Positions 46,526-54,174 of a DNA stretch of 64,000 nucleotides are shown here, piece by piece. The notes under the pieces are model-generated. The model had not been told where the DNA came from. It worked only from the letters and a program-made list of their open reading frames with translations, and ran no database searches. Every line of letters starts with the position of its first letter. The stretch's first letter is position 1. The position numbers and the translations under genes were made by a program. Source of the DNA: Fimbriimonadaceae bacterium (GTDB taxonomy: Bacteria; Armatimonadota; Fimbriimonadia; Fimbriimonadales; Fimbriimonadaceae); contig JADLBH010000029.1 of assembly GCA_020847855.1 (NCBI GenBank), positions 1-64,000 on the forward strand, in the 5' to 3' direction.

Positions 46526-47048
46526 TATCCACCTCCTTCCAGGGGCTGCCCTGAGATCGGCTCGCGGCTCACCACGATGTTGGCGGGGGTGGCGCAAGCG
46601 CCACCGTTGGCGACTCGCACCTTCAGCCAAAGGTTGTCGTCTTCGTCCGTTAGAGCAGGCACCGCGACCTTGCTCCCGGTGCGTGCCTGCAGCAAGTCAA
46701 CCGCGTCCCGGTTCAGCGGGTAGCCCGGCTCGAGGAGCTGCGGGACGTAGCGCTTGTCCGCCTCGGTGCCGCCGGGCTCCGCCGCATGGGCGGCGCCGAA
46801 GTACGTTTCCACGTGGCGCCCGACGATGTTCGCGAACACGTTGCCGGTCGTGCTCGCGCTGTTGTTGACCAGCTTGACCCGGTAGCCGAGGTTCGCGCCG
46901 TAGCAGCCCTTGTTCGCCAGGTCGTACTCGTGCCCGGCGCCCGTCGGGGCACCAAATCCGTCGAGCAGGCGCTCGCGACGACCGGCTGGGTCGTCGTGAA
47001 CTTGTCAAAAGCAGGTTTCGTGCAGGCCATCCGTCCGTCCCCGTCCAT
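46525..47048 (-). pseudogene. unknown secreted-type protein with probable frameshift
   Basis: Two frames appear to belong to one gene. One begins with ATG at 47048 (MDGDGRMACTKPAFDKF) and has good codon use to about 46960. From there a frame shifted by one base carries GAPTGAGHEYDLANKGCYG, LGYRVKLVNNSAS, NVFANIVGRHVETYFGAA and ends in a stop at 46525. This second frame has no ATG, GTG or TTG near its beginning, which argues for a frameshift rather than a separate gene. No known family is recognised. It lies between the prepilin and the ankyrin gene. Confidence 0.45.
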
Positions 47049-47089
47049 ATTGACGTTTGGCCGGCAGCGGAGGTTTCGCCCCAGGGTGC

Positions 47090-47128
47090 GCGGGCTTGCC
47101 CGCTCGATGGAGCAGCCGGCTTGCCGGC
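47090..47128. repeat. twin GC-rich hairpins sharing a CTTG/CAAG loop
   Basis: Two 14-nt hairpins, GCGGGCTTGCCCGC (47090-47103) and GCCGGCTTGCCGGC (47115-47128), have 5-bp stems around the same loop and are 11 nt apart. They lie between the prepilin stop and the next gene and could act as an RNA stabiliser or attenuator. No T-tract is seen. Confidence 0.6.
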
Positions 47129-47154
47129 TAGGCGCGGGTGGGGGCGCAGCCCGG

Positions 47155-47913
47155 CTAGTCGCAGACTCCGTACCAGGTCCCCGACCAGCTGCCCGCCTCG
47201 GGGTCGTTCGAGCGGTGGCCGTCCGGGTGGACGACCTGGTTGTCGAACTGCCCGGCGTTCGAGGTGAAATTCGCGTGGCCGTCGGCGAACACCACCGTCC
47301 CGCCGGTCGGCGACCATTCGCGGTAGTAGTCGTAGGGGGCGTCGCAGTCGTAGCCGTACTTGGCGCAGCCCGGGTCCTTCGCCTTCGAGAAGAACGGGAA
47401 CATCTCGGAGCGGATCACACGGCTCGCCGCCGGGTCGGCCATCGCGGTCTCGCTCACCGCGCTGGTGGCGGCGAGGGAAAGCAAGGCGTCGTTCTGGCGC
47501 GAGAAGTCCTTCACACGGGTGAAGAGGCACTGCGTGAAGCGGTAGCTCGAGCCAAAGGCGGTCCAGTAGTCCTTCTTGCCGGTCGTGCGGGACTGGTAGG
47601 GCCCGCCGTTGTCCATCGGCGAGCGGAACAGGTCTTTGTTCTTGGTGTAGGCGAGCAGCAGGTCCTCGGTGCCGAAGTGCCCCGGGTCGCCGGGGGGCGG
47701 CGCGGTGTTGTAGGCGTGGAAGATCGGCATGGTGTCGTCGTGGTCGCCGAGGTACAGCTTTACCGCCATGCCGATCTGCCTCCCGTTGCTGAGGCAGGCG
47801 GTGTTCTTGGCCGCGACCTTGGCCTGGGCGAAGACCGGGAACAGGATAGCGGCAAGGATCGCGATGATCGCGATGACGACGAGCAGTTCGATGAGCGTGA
47901 ACGCGCGTTTCAT
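47155..47913 (-). CDS. prepilin-type protein under a TPP aptamer
   Basis: A 252-residue pilin-like exported protein. [20 protein letters not shown] supplies the short leader and membrane helix, followed by [20 protein letters not shown], a stretch shared with the other prepilins here, and an armatimonad/planctomycete-style C-terminal [16 protein letters not shown] at 47913 has GGAGA 7 nt upstream, so unlike many genes here it uses a Shine-Dalgarno. A thiamine pyrophosphate aptamer ends 59 nt before the start. The function and the reason for TPP control are unknown. Confidence 0.88.
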   Translation of the reverse strand: MKRAFTLIELLVVIAIIAILAAILFPVFAQAKVAAKNTACLSNGRQIGMAVKLYLGDHDDTMPIFHAYNTAPPPGDPGHFGTEDLLLAYTKNKDLFRSPMDNGGPYQSRTTGKKDYWTAFGSSYRFTQCLFTRVKDFSRQNDALLSLAATSAVSETAMADPAASRVIRSEMFPFFSKAKDPGCAKYGYDCDAPYDYYREWSPTGGTVVFADGHANFTSNAGQFDNQVVHPDGHRSNDPEAGSWSGTWYGVCD

Positions 47914-47972
47914 GGTTTTCTCCGAGCGGAGCGCCGTCCCGCGATTGCTGGTCGGCGCTGCCCGGAGGCCGC

Positions 47973-48076
47973 CTCGCCGCAATCCCTACGCTGGCATGAC
48001 CCAGATCCGGTTCGAAGGGACCGGTCGCGTTTCGCGACTCCTCGCAGCCCTCGTTCGGGCGCCCCTTGCGGACGAG
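47973..48076 (-). promoter_or_regulatory. TPP riboswitch aptamer (THI element), copy 1
   Basis: The minus strand matches the thiamine pyrophosphate aptamer in order: GGGGCGCCC, a CTGCGA box (48042-48047, consensus CTGAGA), a GTCGCG hairpin, GAACCGGATCTGG and ATGCCAGCGTAGGGA (47983-47997). Helix P1 forms between 48066-48076 and 47973-47982 with one bulge. Downstream lies a prepilin gene with an SD, which suggests control of translation. A TACAAT box lies 19 nt upstream. Beyond that, to 48256, nothing else is seen. Confidence 0.85.
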
Positions 48077-48095
48077 CACTCGGTGCTCTGTGCTC

Positions 48096-48101
48096 ATTGT
48101 A
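48096..48101 (-). promoter_or_regulatory. -10 box upstream of TPP aptamer copy 1
   Basis: A perfect TACAAT on the minus strand, placed so that transcription would begin about 12 nt before helix P1 of the aptamer. The -35 region is not clear. Confidence 0.5.
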
Positions 48102-48256
48102 CTCTGCAGCCGGAACAGGCGCCGGTCCGGAGCTTCCAGGGTGGGCGAGCGTACCTGTGAGGCGTGCAGGGGCAATCGTTCGACCCCTCGGCGCCAGTGC
48201 CCCCAGCCGGACCGCCCTACGTCCGGACGGCGGGATCGTGCACAAGCCGGTGTCGC

Positions 48257-49444
48257 TTACCGGTAGAACGCCTGCCAGCGGGCGACATGCTCGTCGAGGC
48301 GCGGGTAGTCGTCCGGTAGGCTGTTGTGGAGCCCCTCCGAGCGCCGCTTCGGCTCGAGTGGCCGGTCAATGGGCAGTTGGCTCAACCAAAAGTGCCTGCA
48401 TAGGATGTAGCGCATCTCGGGATCAGGGCTGTCGAGCAGGGCGGCCAGCCTGCGGTTCTGGTCGTGGCTCAGCCTGCCTTCGAGCCCGCTGCGCAGCAGG
48501 AACATTCGGGCCTTCGGGTTCTTGAGCGAGAGCAGCCGCGACAGCCACTGCTCGGGGGTCGGCCATCTGCCGAGCATCCGAGCACGCAGTTCGGGCGAAA
48601 GGTCGAGCTCGTAAGTCTCTGCGATCTCGTCGGTCGTAGAGTAAAGGATGCCCTCCGGCGGGTCACGGTCGAGCGCGGCATACTCCCAGCGCGCTTGGTG
48701 CTCTAATGGCATGACGCCCGACACCTGGAGGTTCCGGAGAGCGCAAGCGGCGAAGAGACGCTCGGCGGGGCCGTGGCGGCGGGCCCAATCGGCCAGGCCG
48801 AGCGCGAACGCATTCGGGATCCGGCCTGCGAAGAGCCATTGGAATAGATCCGGAGGGACAGCCTCCTCGGAGAGGCCAAGGACTTCTGGGTCGGTGGACT
48901 CGAAGAACTCCTCGAGACCCTTCTTATAGACGGCCGGGTCGCCCTCGCGGGTGGCGAGCAGCGCCCGGCCGTACCACTCCTCCTTCGTTCCGCCGCTCCG
49001 GGGGGGGGAGCCGGAGAACGGGAGGGCCCAGCGAGGCCAGGCTTGTCCAGCCTCTCGAGCGTTGCCGATGTATCCTGTGTCGAACAGGTCTATCTCGAAA
49101 CCTTCGCTCGGAAGAGTTGCCAAAACGAGGTAGGTGCGGCCCGGCTCGAGTGCCGGGCCAAAGGGGCCAGCGCCCGGCTTAACCAGCTCGGTCATCGCTC
49201 CGCTCCCGTCCGGTTTCGAGAGGACTTCGACCTGCCAGCTGTCGGTGCCGGGCATCCTTGCCGGCTGCCGGAGCTCGTGCGACGTCACGCGCACGACCGC
49301 CATCGCGTCCAGACGGGCGAAGGTCTGGGCGTCTACGCCCTGGGTGAGGCCGGAGCGGAGCCGCTCGTTGAGCGCGGGCTCCTGAGCATTCGGCGTGCTC
49401 GATGAGAATACAGCACAGATGAGGGGAAAATGCGCGAGTGTCAT
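48257..49444 (-). CDS. unknown secreted protein, HEAT-like C-terminal half
   Basis: A 395-residue protein with a weak N-terminal signal. The first 120 residues look like a beta-sandwich (VEVLSKPDGSGAMTELV, GRTYLVLATLPSEGFEIDLF). The remainder is helical and reminiscent of HEAT repeats (LFAACALRNLQVSG, RMFLLRSGLEGRLSHDQNRR, DPEMRYILCRHFW). No family is recognised. It starts 6 nt after the stop of the preceding secreted protein with no SD, so it is probably translated by coupling. Confidence 0.65.
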   Translation of the reverse strand: MTLAHFPLICAVFSSSTPNAQEPALNERLRSGLTQGVDAQTFARLDAMAVVRVTSHELRQPARMPGTDSWQVEVLSKPDGSGAMTELVKPGAGPFGPALEPGRTYLVLATLPSEGFEIDLFDTGYIGNAREAGQAWPRWALPFSGSPPRSGGTKEEWYGRALLATREGDPAVYKKGLEEFFESTDPEVLGLSEEAVPPDLFQWLFAGRIPNAFALGLADWARRHGPAERLFAACALRNLQVSGVMPLEHQARWEYAALDRDPPEGILYSTTDEIAETYELDLSPELRARMLGRWPTPEQWLSRLLSLKNPKARMFLLRSGLEGRLSHDQNRRLAALLDSPDPEMRYILCRHFWLSQLPIDRPLEPKRRSEGLHNSLPDDYPRLDEHVARWQAFYR

Positions 49445-49450
49445 GTGGCT

Positions 49451-50887
49451 TTAGAATCCTGTCTGGGTGCACTGCCCGGGCTCGCCTGGCACGAGTTGGA
49501 TCGTGAGGCTGCGCTTCAGCAGCCCGCCGGTAGCGTGGTTCTCGGTCGCCACCCAATACTGCTGTGGGAATGAGATCGTCGGGAACTGGGGGCCCGGCCA
49601 GCGGTACCAAAGGTTGTCCGTCGCATGCCAGTTGCCGATCGGTGAGCTGACGCCGGTTCCGACGAGCGTGTGCCACACGAACCCAGTGTTCCGGTTCGAG
49701 ATTCCGTCATCGGGCAAGCCTTCTGGAAAGCGTTCTTGGCAAAGTACTCCAGGCATGTTGCGGCCAATCGTGTCCTTGAGATTGCAACGGACGTAACGGC
49801 CGCACCGTTTAGAAGGAGGTCCAGGATCGTATGCGTCGTACTGGATTCGTGTCAACTCGCCTGGCTCGGCCGCTGTGATCTTGCTGACCATCTTGGTCTC
49901 GCTGTCCTGCTTGCCAGAGAACACGCCGGCTTGGTAGTGGCTCTGCTCAGTGTCGTCTTGGCCGTTGGTCACGAATGCGCCGAGCGGGTAGCTTTGGGCC
50001 CAGGTTCCGCACTGGAAACCGTCCACGAGCTCGACATCCGTGTAGAAGTAGCATTTGACTTCGCTGTCTTCGAACGGCCCGGTTGCCTGGAGGTCAACCG
50101 TCATCGGATGGGGCGAGTTCGGCGGCAAGCCTGCGAGCGTGGCGCTGTACGTTCCCGCCACCGGCTGCCATATCCAGGTGACGCCTTCGGGCTGGCTGTA
50201 CTTAATGGTGGCGGTCGCATCTTGAGTCTGCTGAAACCCGGCGGGGACAGGCTGGTCCGGCGGGTAGCCGAAGTACTGGAGGTACCAGGGGTTGTTGTTG
50301 GCCCCGTTTGGCTGGGAGTTAGTTCGCCCGATCTGGAGCCACGTCTGCCTTTCGGAGCCCGCGACCCCCAGTTGCAACGGCCCGCCGAAGGCGCAGCATT
50401 GCGCGGTGAGCCAGACTCCGGGAACGGTCTCCGGCTGGCCGCCGGGGGGGATCCTGAGGATGCCGACCTTCGCCCAGAAGATGCCCGGCCCGGCAGCCCG
50501 GCCGGTCGCGTACTGGTTGAACGGCCCTTCGATGATCGTCAGAGCGTCGGCAGGGATCGCAGGTCCGCCGGGCGGCTGCCAGTAGTACTCCCACTTGAAG
50601 CCGGCCAGCCCCCAGTCTTCCGCAGGCTCCCAAACCGCTTTCAGCTTGAAGTCCGCTTGCTGGCGGGTGGGCGGCGCACCCATCGGGCCCGCCACGCTCG
50701 GGAGGGGCGATGCGCTGAGCTCCTTCACTCTGTCCCACACTAAGCCCGGCTGGCCAAGGAAGTCGAGGAACTCGATATAGCCTTGCCCGCCGAACTGGTC
50801 GCCGCCGTACGGCTGGGCCCCGGCCAGGCTAGCCCCAAAGGCGTACAGAGCGGCCACGCCACGCCACGCCACGCCACGCCACGCCAT
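49451..50887 (-). CDS. large secreted beta-rich protein with start codon in a tandem repeat
   Basis: A 478-residue exported protein of unknown family. The N-terminus MAWRGVAWRGVAALYAFGAS is a signal peptide partly encoded by six 5-bp repeats. The mature part is rich in Trp, Tyr, Pro and Gly, with several Ig-like strand patterns (TWIWQPVAGTYSATLAGLPP, FEDSEVKCYFYTDVELVDGF) and nine or so cysteines, as in secreted surface proteins. It sits downstream of a truncated prepilin and a TPP aptamer, and upstream of a HEAT-like protein. Gain or loss of a repeat unit would alter the reading frame from this ATG. Confidence 0.72.
   Translation of the reverse strand: MAWRGVAWRGVAALYAFGASLAGAQPYGGDQFGGQGYIEFLDFLGQPGLVWDRVKELSASPLPSVAGPMGAPPTRQQADFKLKAVWEPAEDWGLAGFKWEYYWQPPGGPAIPADALTIIEGPFNQYATGRAAGPGIFWAKVGILRIPPGGQPETVPGVWLTAQCCAFGGPLQLGVAGSERQTWLQIGRTNSQPNGANNNPWYLQYFGYPPDQPVPAGFQQTQDATATIKYSQPEGVTWIWQPVAGTYSATLAGLPPNSPHPMTVDLQATGPFEDSEVKCYFYTDVELVDGFQCGTWAQSYPLGAFVTNGQDDTEQSHYQAGVFSGKQDSETKMVSKITAAEPGELTRIQYDAYDPGPPSKRCGRYVRCNLKDTIGRNMPGVLCQERFPEGLPDDGISNRNTGFVWHTLVGTGVSSPIGNWHATDNLWYRWPGPQFPTISFPQQYWVATENHATGGLLKRSLTIQLVPGEPGQCTQTGF
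50857..50886. repeat. six perfect 5-bp tandem repeats (CGCCA) over a start codon
   Basis: CGCCA is repeated six times without error, immediately inside the ATG (50885-50887 as CAT) of the secreted-protein gene. On the coding strand the unit is TGGCG. Because 5 is not a multiple of 3, slippage by one unit changes the frame. Confidence 0.9.
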
Positions 50888-51018
50888 AGATTTAGAGACG
50901 ATTGGCGGGCACGAAGGGTTCGCTATGCGGCGAGGCTTGCTGCGCCCGGCTCGCGGGCACGCTCGCCCTCCCCTGGCCGGGCCTCAAGGGAGGGCTGGAA
51001 CGATGCATCGGTAGAGAC

Positions 51019-51573
51019 TTACGGGCAGGCCGTGTCTTCGCTGTCCGTGATCGTCGTGCCGGGCACGCCGTTGAACTTGTGGACCTCGCTGTGGCTGTCG
51101 GCAAAGTTGATCACGAGCCCTTCCTGGTGGCGGGCCATGCCCATGAACGTCCAGTATTCGAGCGGGGACGGATTGCTGCCGACTCGCTGGCGGATGTAGC
51201 CGTCGAAGAACCGGATCGTGCCCACCACGTCGGGCAAGGACGACTGGCTCCCGGTCGACGTGAACTTGCGCAGTGCGGCGATCGGCGCTCCGCAGAAGTT
51301 CTCGCCGAACAGCCCGAGGTTCGGGATGTAGCTCGCGTACTGGGCCCCGCGGGCAGGGATCGTCAGGTTCAGGGCGTTCAGCCGTGCCTCCCAGTCTGGG
51401 CCGGGCGGGGTGTGGGGGGGGCTGACGAAGATCTGCTTGTTCTTCAGGTACGGATCGACTGCGCCACAGACGAAGAGGGTCACAGGTCGCCAACGTCTGG
51501 GGCCCGGAAGTACGCGCTCAGGGGGAACACGTCGTCGAGGTCGCCGCGATAGAGCAGCACGCCCCGTCGCAAT
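51019..51573 (-). pseudogene. truncated, frameshifted prepilin joined to TPP aptamer copy 2
   Basis: This is a decayed copy of the prepilin at 52476-53330. Shared stretches include [64 protein letters not shown] and the C-terminal DSEDTACP. The leader and membrane helix (about 55 codons) are missing: homology begins with an Ile-Ala-Thr codon run that is at the same time the end of the TPP aptamer. A deletion near 51482 also shifts the frame, so the FPLSAYF part and the rest are out of register. It cannot make a normal pilin. Confidence 0.8.
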
Positions 51574-51666
51574 TCCTACACTGGCATGACCCAGATCAGG
51601 TTCGATGGGATCGGTCGCCATTCGCGACTCATCTCAGCCCCAGTTCGGGCGCCCTTTGCGGACGAG
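51562..51666 (-). promoter_or_regulatory. TPP riboswitch aptamer (THI element), copy 2
   Basis: The minus strand shows the full consensus: GGGCGCCC, GGGGCTGAGATGA (CTGAGA at 51632-51637), a GTCGCG stem, GAACCTGATCTGG and ATGCCAGTGTAGGA (51574-51587). P1 pairs 51656-51666 with 51562-51572; base changes relative to copy 1 still pair (T-A, G-C, C-G). No clear -10 box is visible upstream. It runs directly into the truncated prepilin. Confidence 0.85.
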
Positions 51667-51704
51667 CACTCGGTGGTCGAGGCCAGCAGGCGACAGAGCC
51701 GCGA

Positions 51705-52373
51705 TTAGTCGCTGGATCTAGGCGGGTCAAACCCAATCGAGTCGGCCATTCTCCGGAAGGTTTCTGAGTGTCGGAGGTGATCGTGTTCGTCGCAGGAGAG
51801 CATGAGCCGGAAAGTCCGGCCTTCTGGTTCCCAGAGGAAGCTTTCTGCGATGGAGGCGGGCCCCTCCCCGTACGGAGGTTCGTTTCGGACCACCGTGTGC
51901 ATGGCCGGGCCGGCCTGGGTCTCGATCACTCGCGCGAGTAGGCAACCGGTCTCCCTTTGCTCGATGTCCGCGGCATCCTCCAGTGTCATCCCTCCTAGGT
52001 CGCCTGCCCACACCGCACTCCCGAAGACTTCCGAGCTGGAATCTGTGGCCTGGGGTCCTTCCAGAAACGTGACGTCTCCGGAGCCTTGGTCCATGAGCCG
52101 GGCCGCAGAGGGAAACCTTGCTGCGACCACCTCCGGATCGGCAAGCGACCAGCCTTCGGGAAGCTCGATCCAAGCTCCACCTGCGAGTGCGACCTTGGAC
52201 TGGTTCGGCAAGGGCGCATTGGGTGGGGCCGTGGAGGGGCGTGCCGACGGCCAAAGATACTCCCGCAACTGGAACGCCGCCACGACCCCGGCGAGCAGGG
52301 ACGCGGTGGTCAGCAGGATCGCGACGAACCCAGGCCGCTTTCGCGGCCCCGTGCCAGGGTCAGGCTTCGCCAT
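51705..52373 (-). CDS. unknown membrane-anchored protein
   Basis: A 222-residue protein with a basic N-terminus and one membrane helix (FVAILLTTASLLAGVVAAFQL), a Pro/Ala-rich linker, and an exported domain of about 150 residues with strand-rich sequence (AWIELPEGWSL, RETGCLLARVIETQAG, TFRLMLSCDEHDH). It recalls small PsbP/DUF1795-like domains that begin with P-E-G-W, but I do not claim membership. CATAAT lies 6 nt before the ATG. Confidence 0.6.
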   Translation of the reverse strand: MAKPDPGTGPRKRPGFVAILLTTASLLAGVVAAFQLREYLWPSARPSTAPPNAPLPNQSKVALAGGAWIELPEGWSLADPEVVAARFPSAARLMDQGSGDVTFLEGPQATDSSSEVFGSAVWAGDLGGMTLEDAADIEQRETGCLLARVIETQAGPAMHTVVRNEPPYGEGPASIAESFLWEPEGRTFRLMLSCDEHDHLRHSETFRRMADSIGFDPPRSSD

Positions 52374-52475
52374 GCTCCCATTATGGTTCCCGATTGCTAG
52401 GTTAGGCTCGCGAGAGATGAAAGGAAACGGGCCAGCGAGTGCAGCTGGCCCGTGGATGCGGGAACAGGCGACGAC

Positions 52476-53330
52476 TTACGGGCAGGCGGTGTCTTCGCTG
52501 TCGGAGATGTTCGTGCCGGGCACCCCGTGCAGGTCGTTGTAGGGGTTCGTCGGGGAGATCGTGGTGCCTTCCAGCTCGGTCATCGTTCGCCGCAAGGGCT
52601 CGATGGCTGTGGAGCGCCAGGAGTAGTACTTCGGTGCACGGGCTCCTGCCTGGGTGTCGCCACCATCGGGAATGCCGCTGAACTTATGGACCTTGCTGTG
52701 GCTGTCGGCAAAGTTGATGACAAGGCCCTCGGCGTGTCGGGCCATCCCCATGAACGTCCAGTACTCAAGCGGTGCGGGGGAGCCTCCCACCTGTCGCCGA
52801 ATGTAGCCGTCGAAGAACATGATCGTCCCGACACTGTCGGGAAGCCCCGATTGGGAGTTCACCGGCGTGTACTTGCGGAGCGGCGGGAGCGGGGCGGTGC
52901 AGAAGTTCTCCCCAAAGAGGCCGAGGTTGGGGATGTAGCTCGCGTACTGCACGCCACCTTGTGGGATCGTCAGGTTCAAAGAGTTGAGCCGGGCCTTCCA
53001 GTCTTGGCCGGGTGTCTGGTCGGCAGGGCTGACGAAGATCGCCGTGTTCTTCATGTACGGCTGCACCGCGTCATAGACGGAGAAGATCACAGGTCGCGGA
53101 TCGCCTTGTTCTGGGGTGCGGAAATAGGCACTGAGCGGGAAGTAGTCGTCGTGATCGCCTCCATAGATGAGGGCAGCGGTCGCGATCTGCTTCTGGTTGC
53201 TGATGCTCTGGGTCTTCTTGGCCGCGTCCTTGGCCTGGGCGAACACAGGGAAGAGGATGGCGGCGAGGATCGCGATGATCGCGATCACGACAAGCAGTTC
53301 GATAAGCGTGAATCCGCGTCGAGTTTTCAT
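52476..53330 (-). CDS. prepilin-type cleavage/methylation protein
   Basis: A 284-residue pilin-like protein with [19 protein letters not shown] at the start, [20 protein letters not shown], then a beta-rich domain ending in [14 protein letters not shown] and [11 protein letters not shown] at 53330 follows TAGGAA. No TPP aptamer is present upstream of this copy. It is the intact relative of the truncated copy at 51019-51573; both end in the same C-terminal residues. Exported, role unknown. Confidence 0.88.
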   Translation of the reverse strand: MKTRRGFTLIELLVVIAIIAILAAILFPVFAQAKDAAKKTQSISNQKQIATAALIYGGDHDDYFPLSAYFRTPEQGDPRPVIFSVYDAVQPYMKNTAIFVSPADQTPGQDWKARLNSLNLTIPQGGVQYASYIPNLGLFGENFCTAPLPPLRKYTPVNSQSGLPDSVGTIMFFDGYIRRQVGGSPAPLEYWTFMGMARHAEGLVINFADSHSKVHKFSGIPDGGDTQAGARAPKYYSWRSTAIEPLRRTMTELEGTTISPTNPYNDLHGVPGTNISDSEDTACP

Positions 53331-53442
53331 TGGGTTCCTAGGTCGGGCACGGCCCCTGGAGAAGGTGGCTCGGGTGGGCCCCGCGCGTTTATACCGGATG
53401 GGTTCGTTGCGCATGTACTCGAAATGGGTCAAGATGGGGCCA

Positions 53443-54174
53443 ATGAAGATCGGTCTTCAACTCTATACGCTTCGAGAAGCCTTGGGCAAAAACCCAGTAG
53501 AAACACTGGCACGGGTCGCCGGGATGGGATACAAGTACGTGGAAACGGCAGGGCTTGGTGGCCTCACTGCGGAGGGTTTTCGGGCCGCTCTCGACCAACA
53601 CGGCCTCCAGGCGGTCTCTTCGCACCATGGGATCGAAGCATTCGAGGCGGAGTTTGTGGCCACGGTCTCGGAAGCAAAAGCAATCGGCGTCGGCACCTTG
53701 GTGCTACCGTGGATCGCGGAGGAGGTCTTCCGAAATCAACCTGAGTTTGGCAAGCGGCTTGGCGCGATCGCGGAACGACTTCGCGGGGAAGGGCTCCGCT
53801 TCGCTTATCACAACCACGCTTTCGAGTTCGAGCAGGTAGGGGCGAGACCCGCCTACGAGCAATTGTGGGAGCACGCTCCCAAAGCCGTGTTCGCCGAGCT
53901 CGACCTCTATTGGTGCCACTATGCCGGGCACGATCCCGTCTGCTGGCTGGACACTCTGGAGCACCGCGTGCCGCTCACCCACTTCAAGGACGGGCGAGAC
54001 GGCAAGTTCACGCCAGTCGGCGAAGGGGAGTTGGACTGGGAAGCGATCATCCCGGTCGCCCGCAAGTCAGGGGTCGAGTATGCGATCGTCGAGTTGGACG
54101 AAAGCCCGCGCGATCCCTTCGATTGTGTGAAGGCCAGCCGGGACTTCTTGGTGAAGATGGGCGTTGATGGCTAG
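53443..54174 (+). CDS. sugar phosphate isomerase/epimerase (xylose isomerase-like TIM barrel)
   Basis: A 243-residue AP-endonuclease-2/xylose-isomerase-like barrel. It has [13 protein letters not shown] at the start, [35 protein letters not shown] and [11 protein letters not shown], with the usual metal ligands Glu, Asp, His and Glu spread over these blocks. Substrates of the family are cyclitols and keto-sugars. ATG at 53443 was used, with one three codons upstream as an alternative. Its stop shares CTAG with the converging epimerase gene. Confidence 0.87.
   Translation: MKIGLQLYTLREALGKNPVETLARVAGMGYKYVETAGLGGLTAEGFRAALDQHGLQAVSSHHGIEAFEAEFVATVSEAKAIGVGTLVLPWIAEEVFRNQPEFGKRLGAIAERLRGEGLRFAYHNHAFEFEQVGARPAYEQLWEHAPKAVFAELDLYWCHYAGHDPVCWLDTLEHRVPLTHFKDGRDGKFTPVGEGELDWEAIIPVARKSGVEYAIVELDESPRDPFDCVKASRDFLVKMGVDG

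Noticed and set aside
46697..48525. Very long open frames on both strands over the prepilin region (492 codons minus, 579 codons plus)
   Set aside because: Their composition is Arg/Pro/Gly/Ala-rich with no domain, and they cover the conserved prepilin and the TPP aptamer in other frames.
50857..50886. CRISPR-like array
   Set aside because: The units are 5 bp with no spacers; this is a microsatellite. No other regular repeat-spacer pattern was seen.
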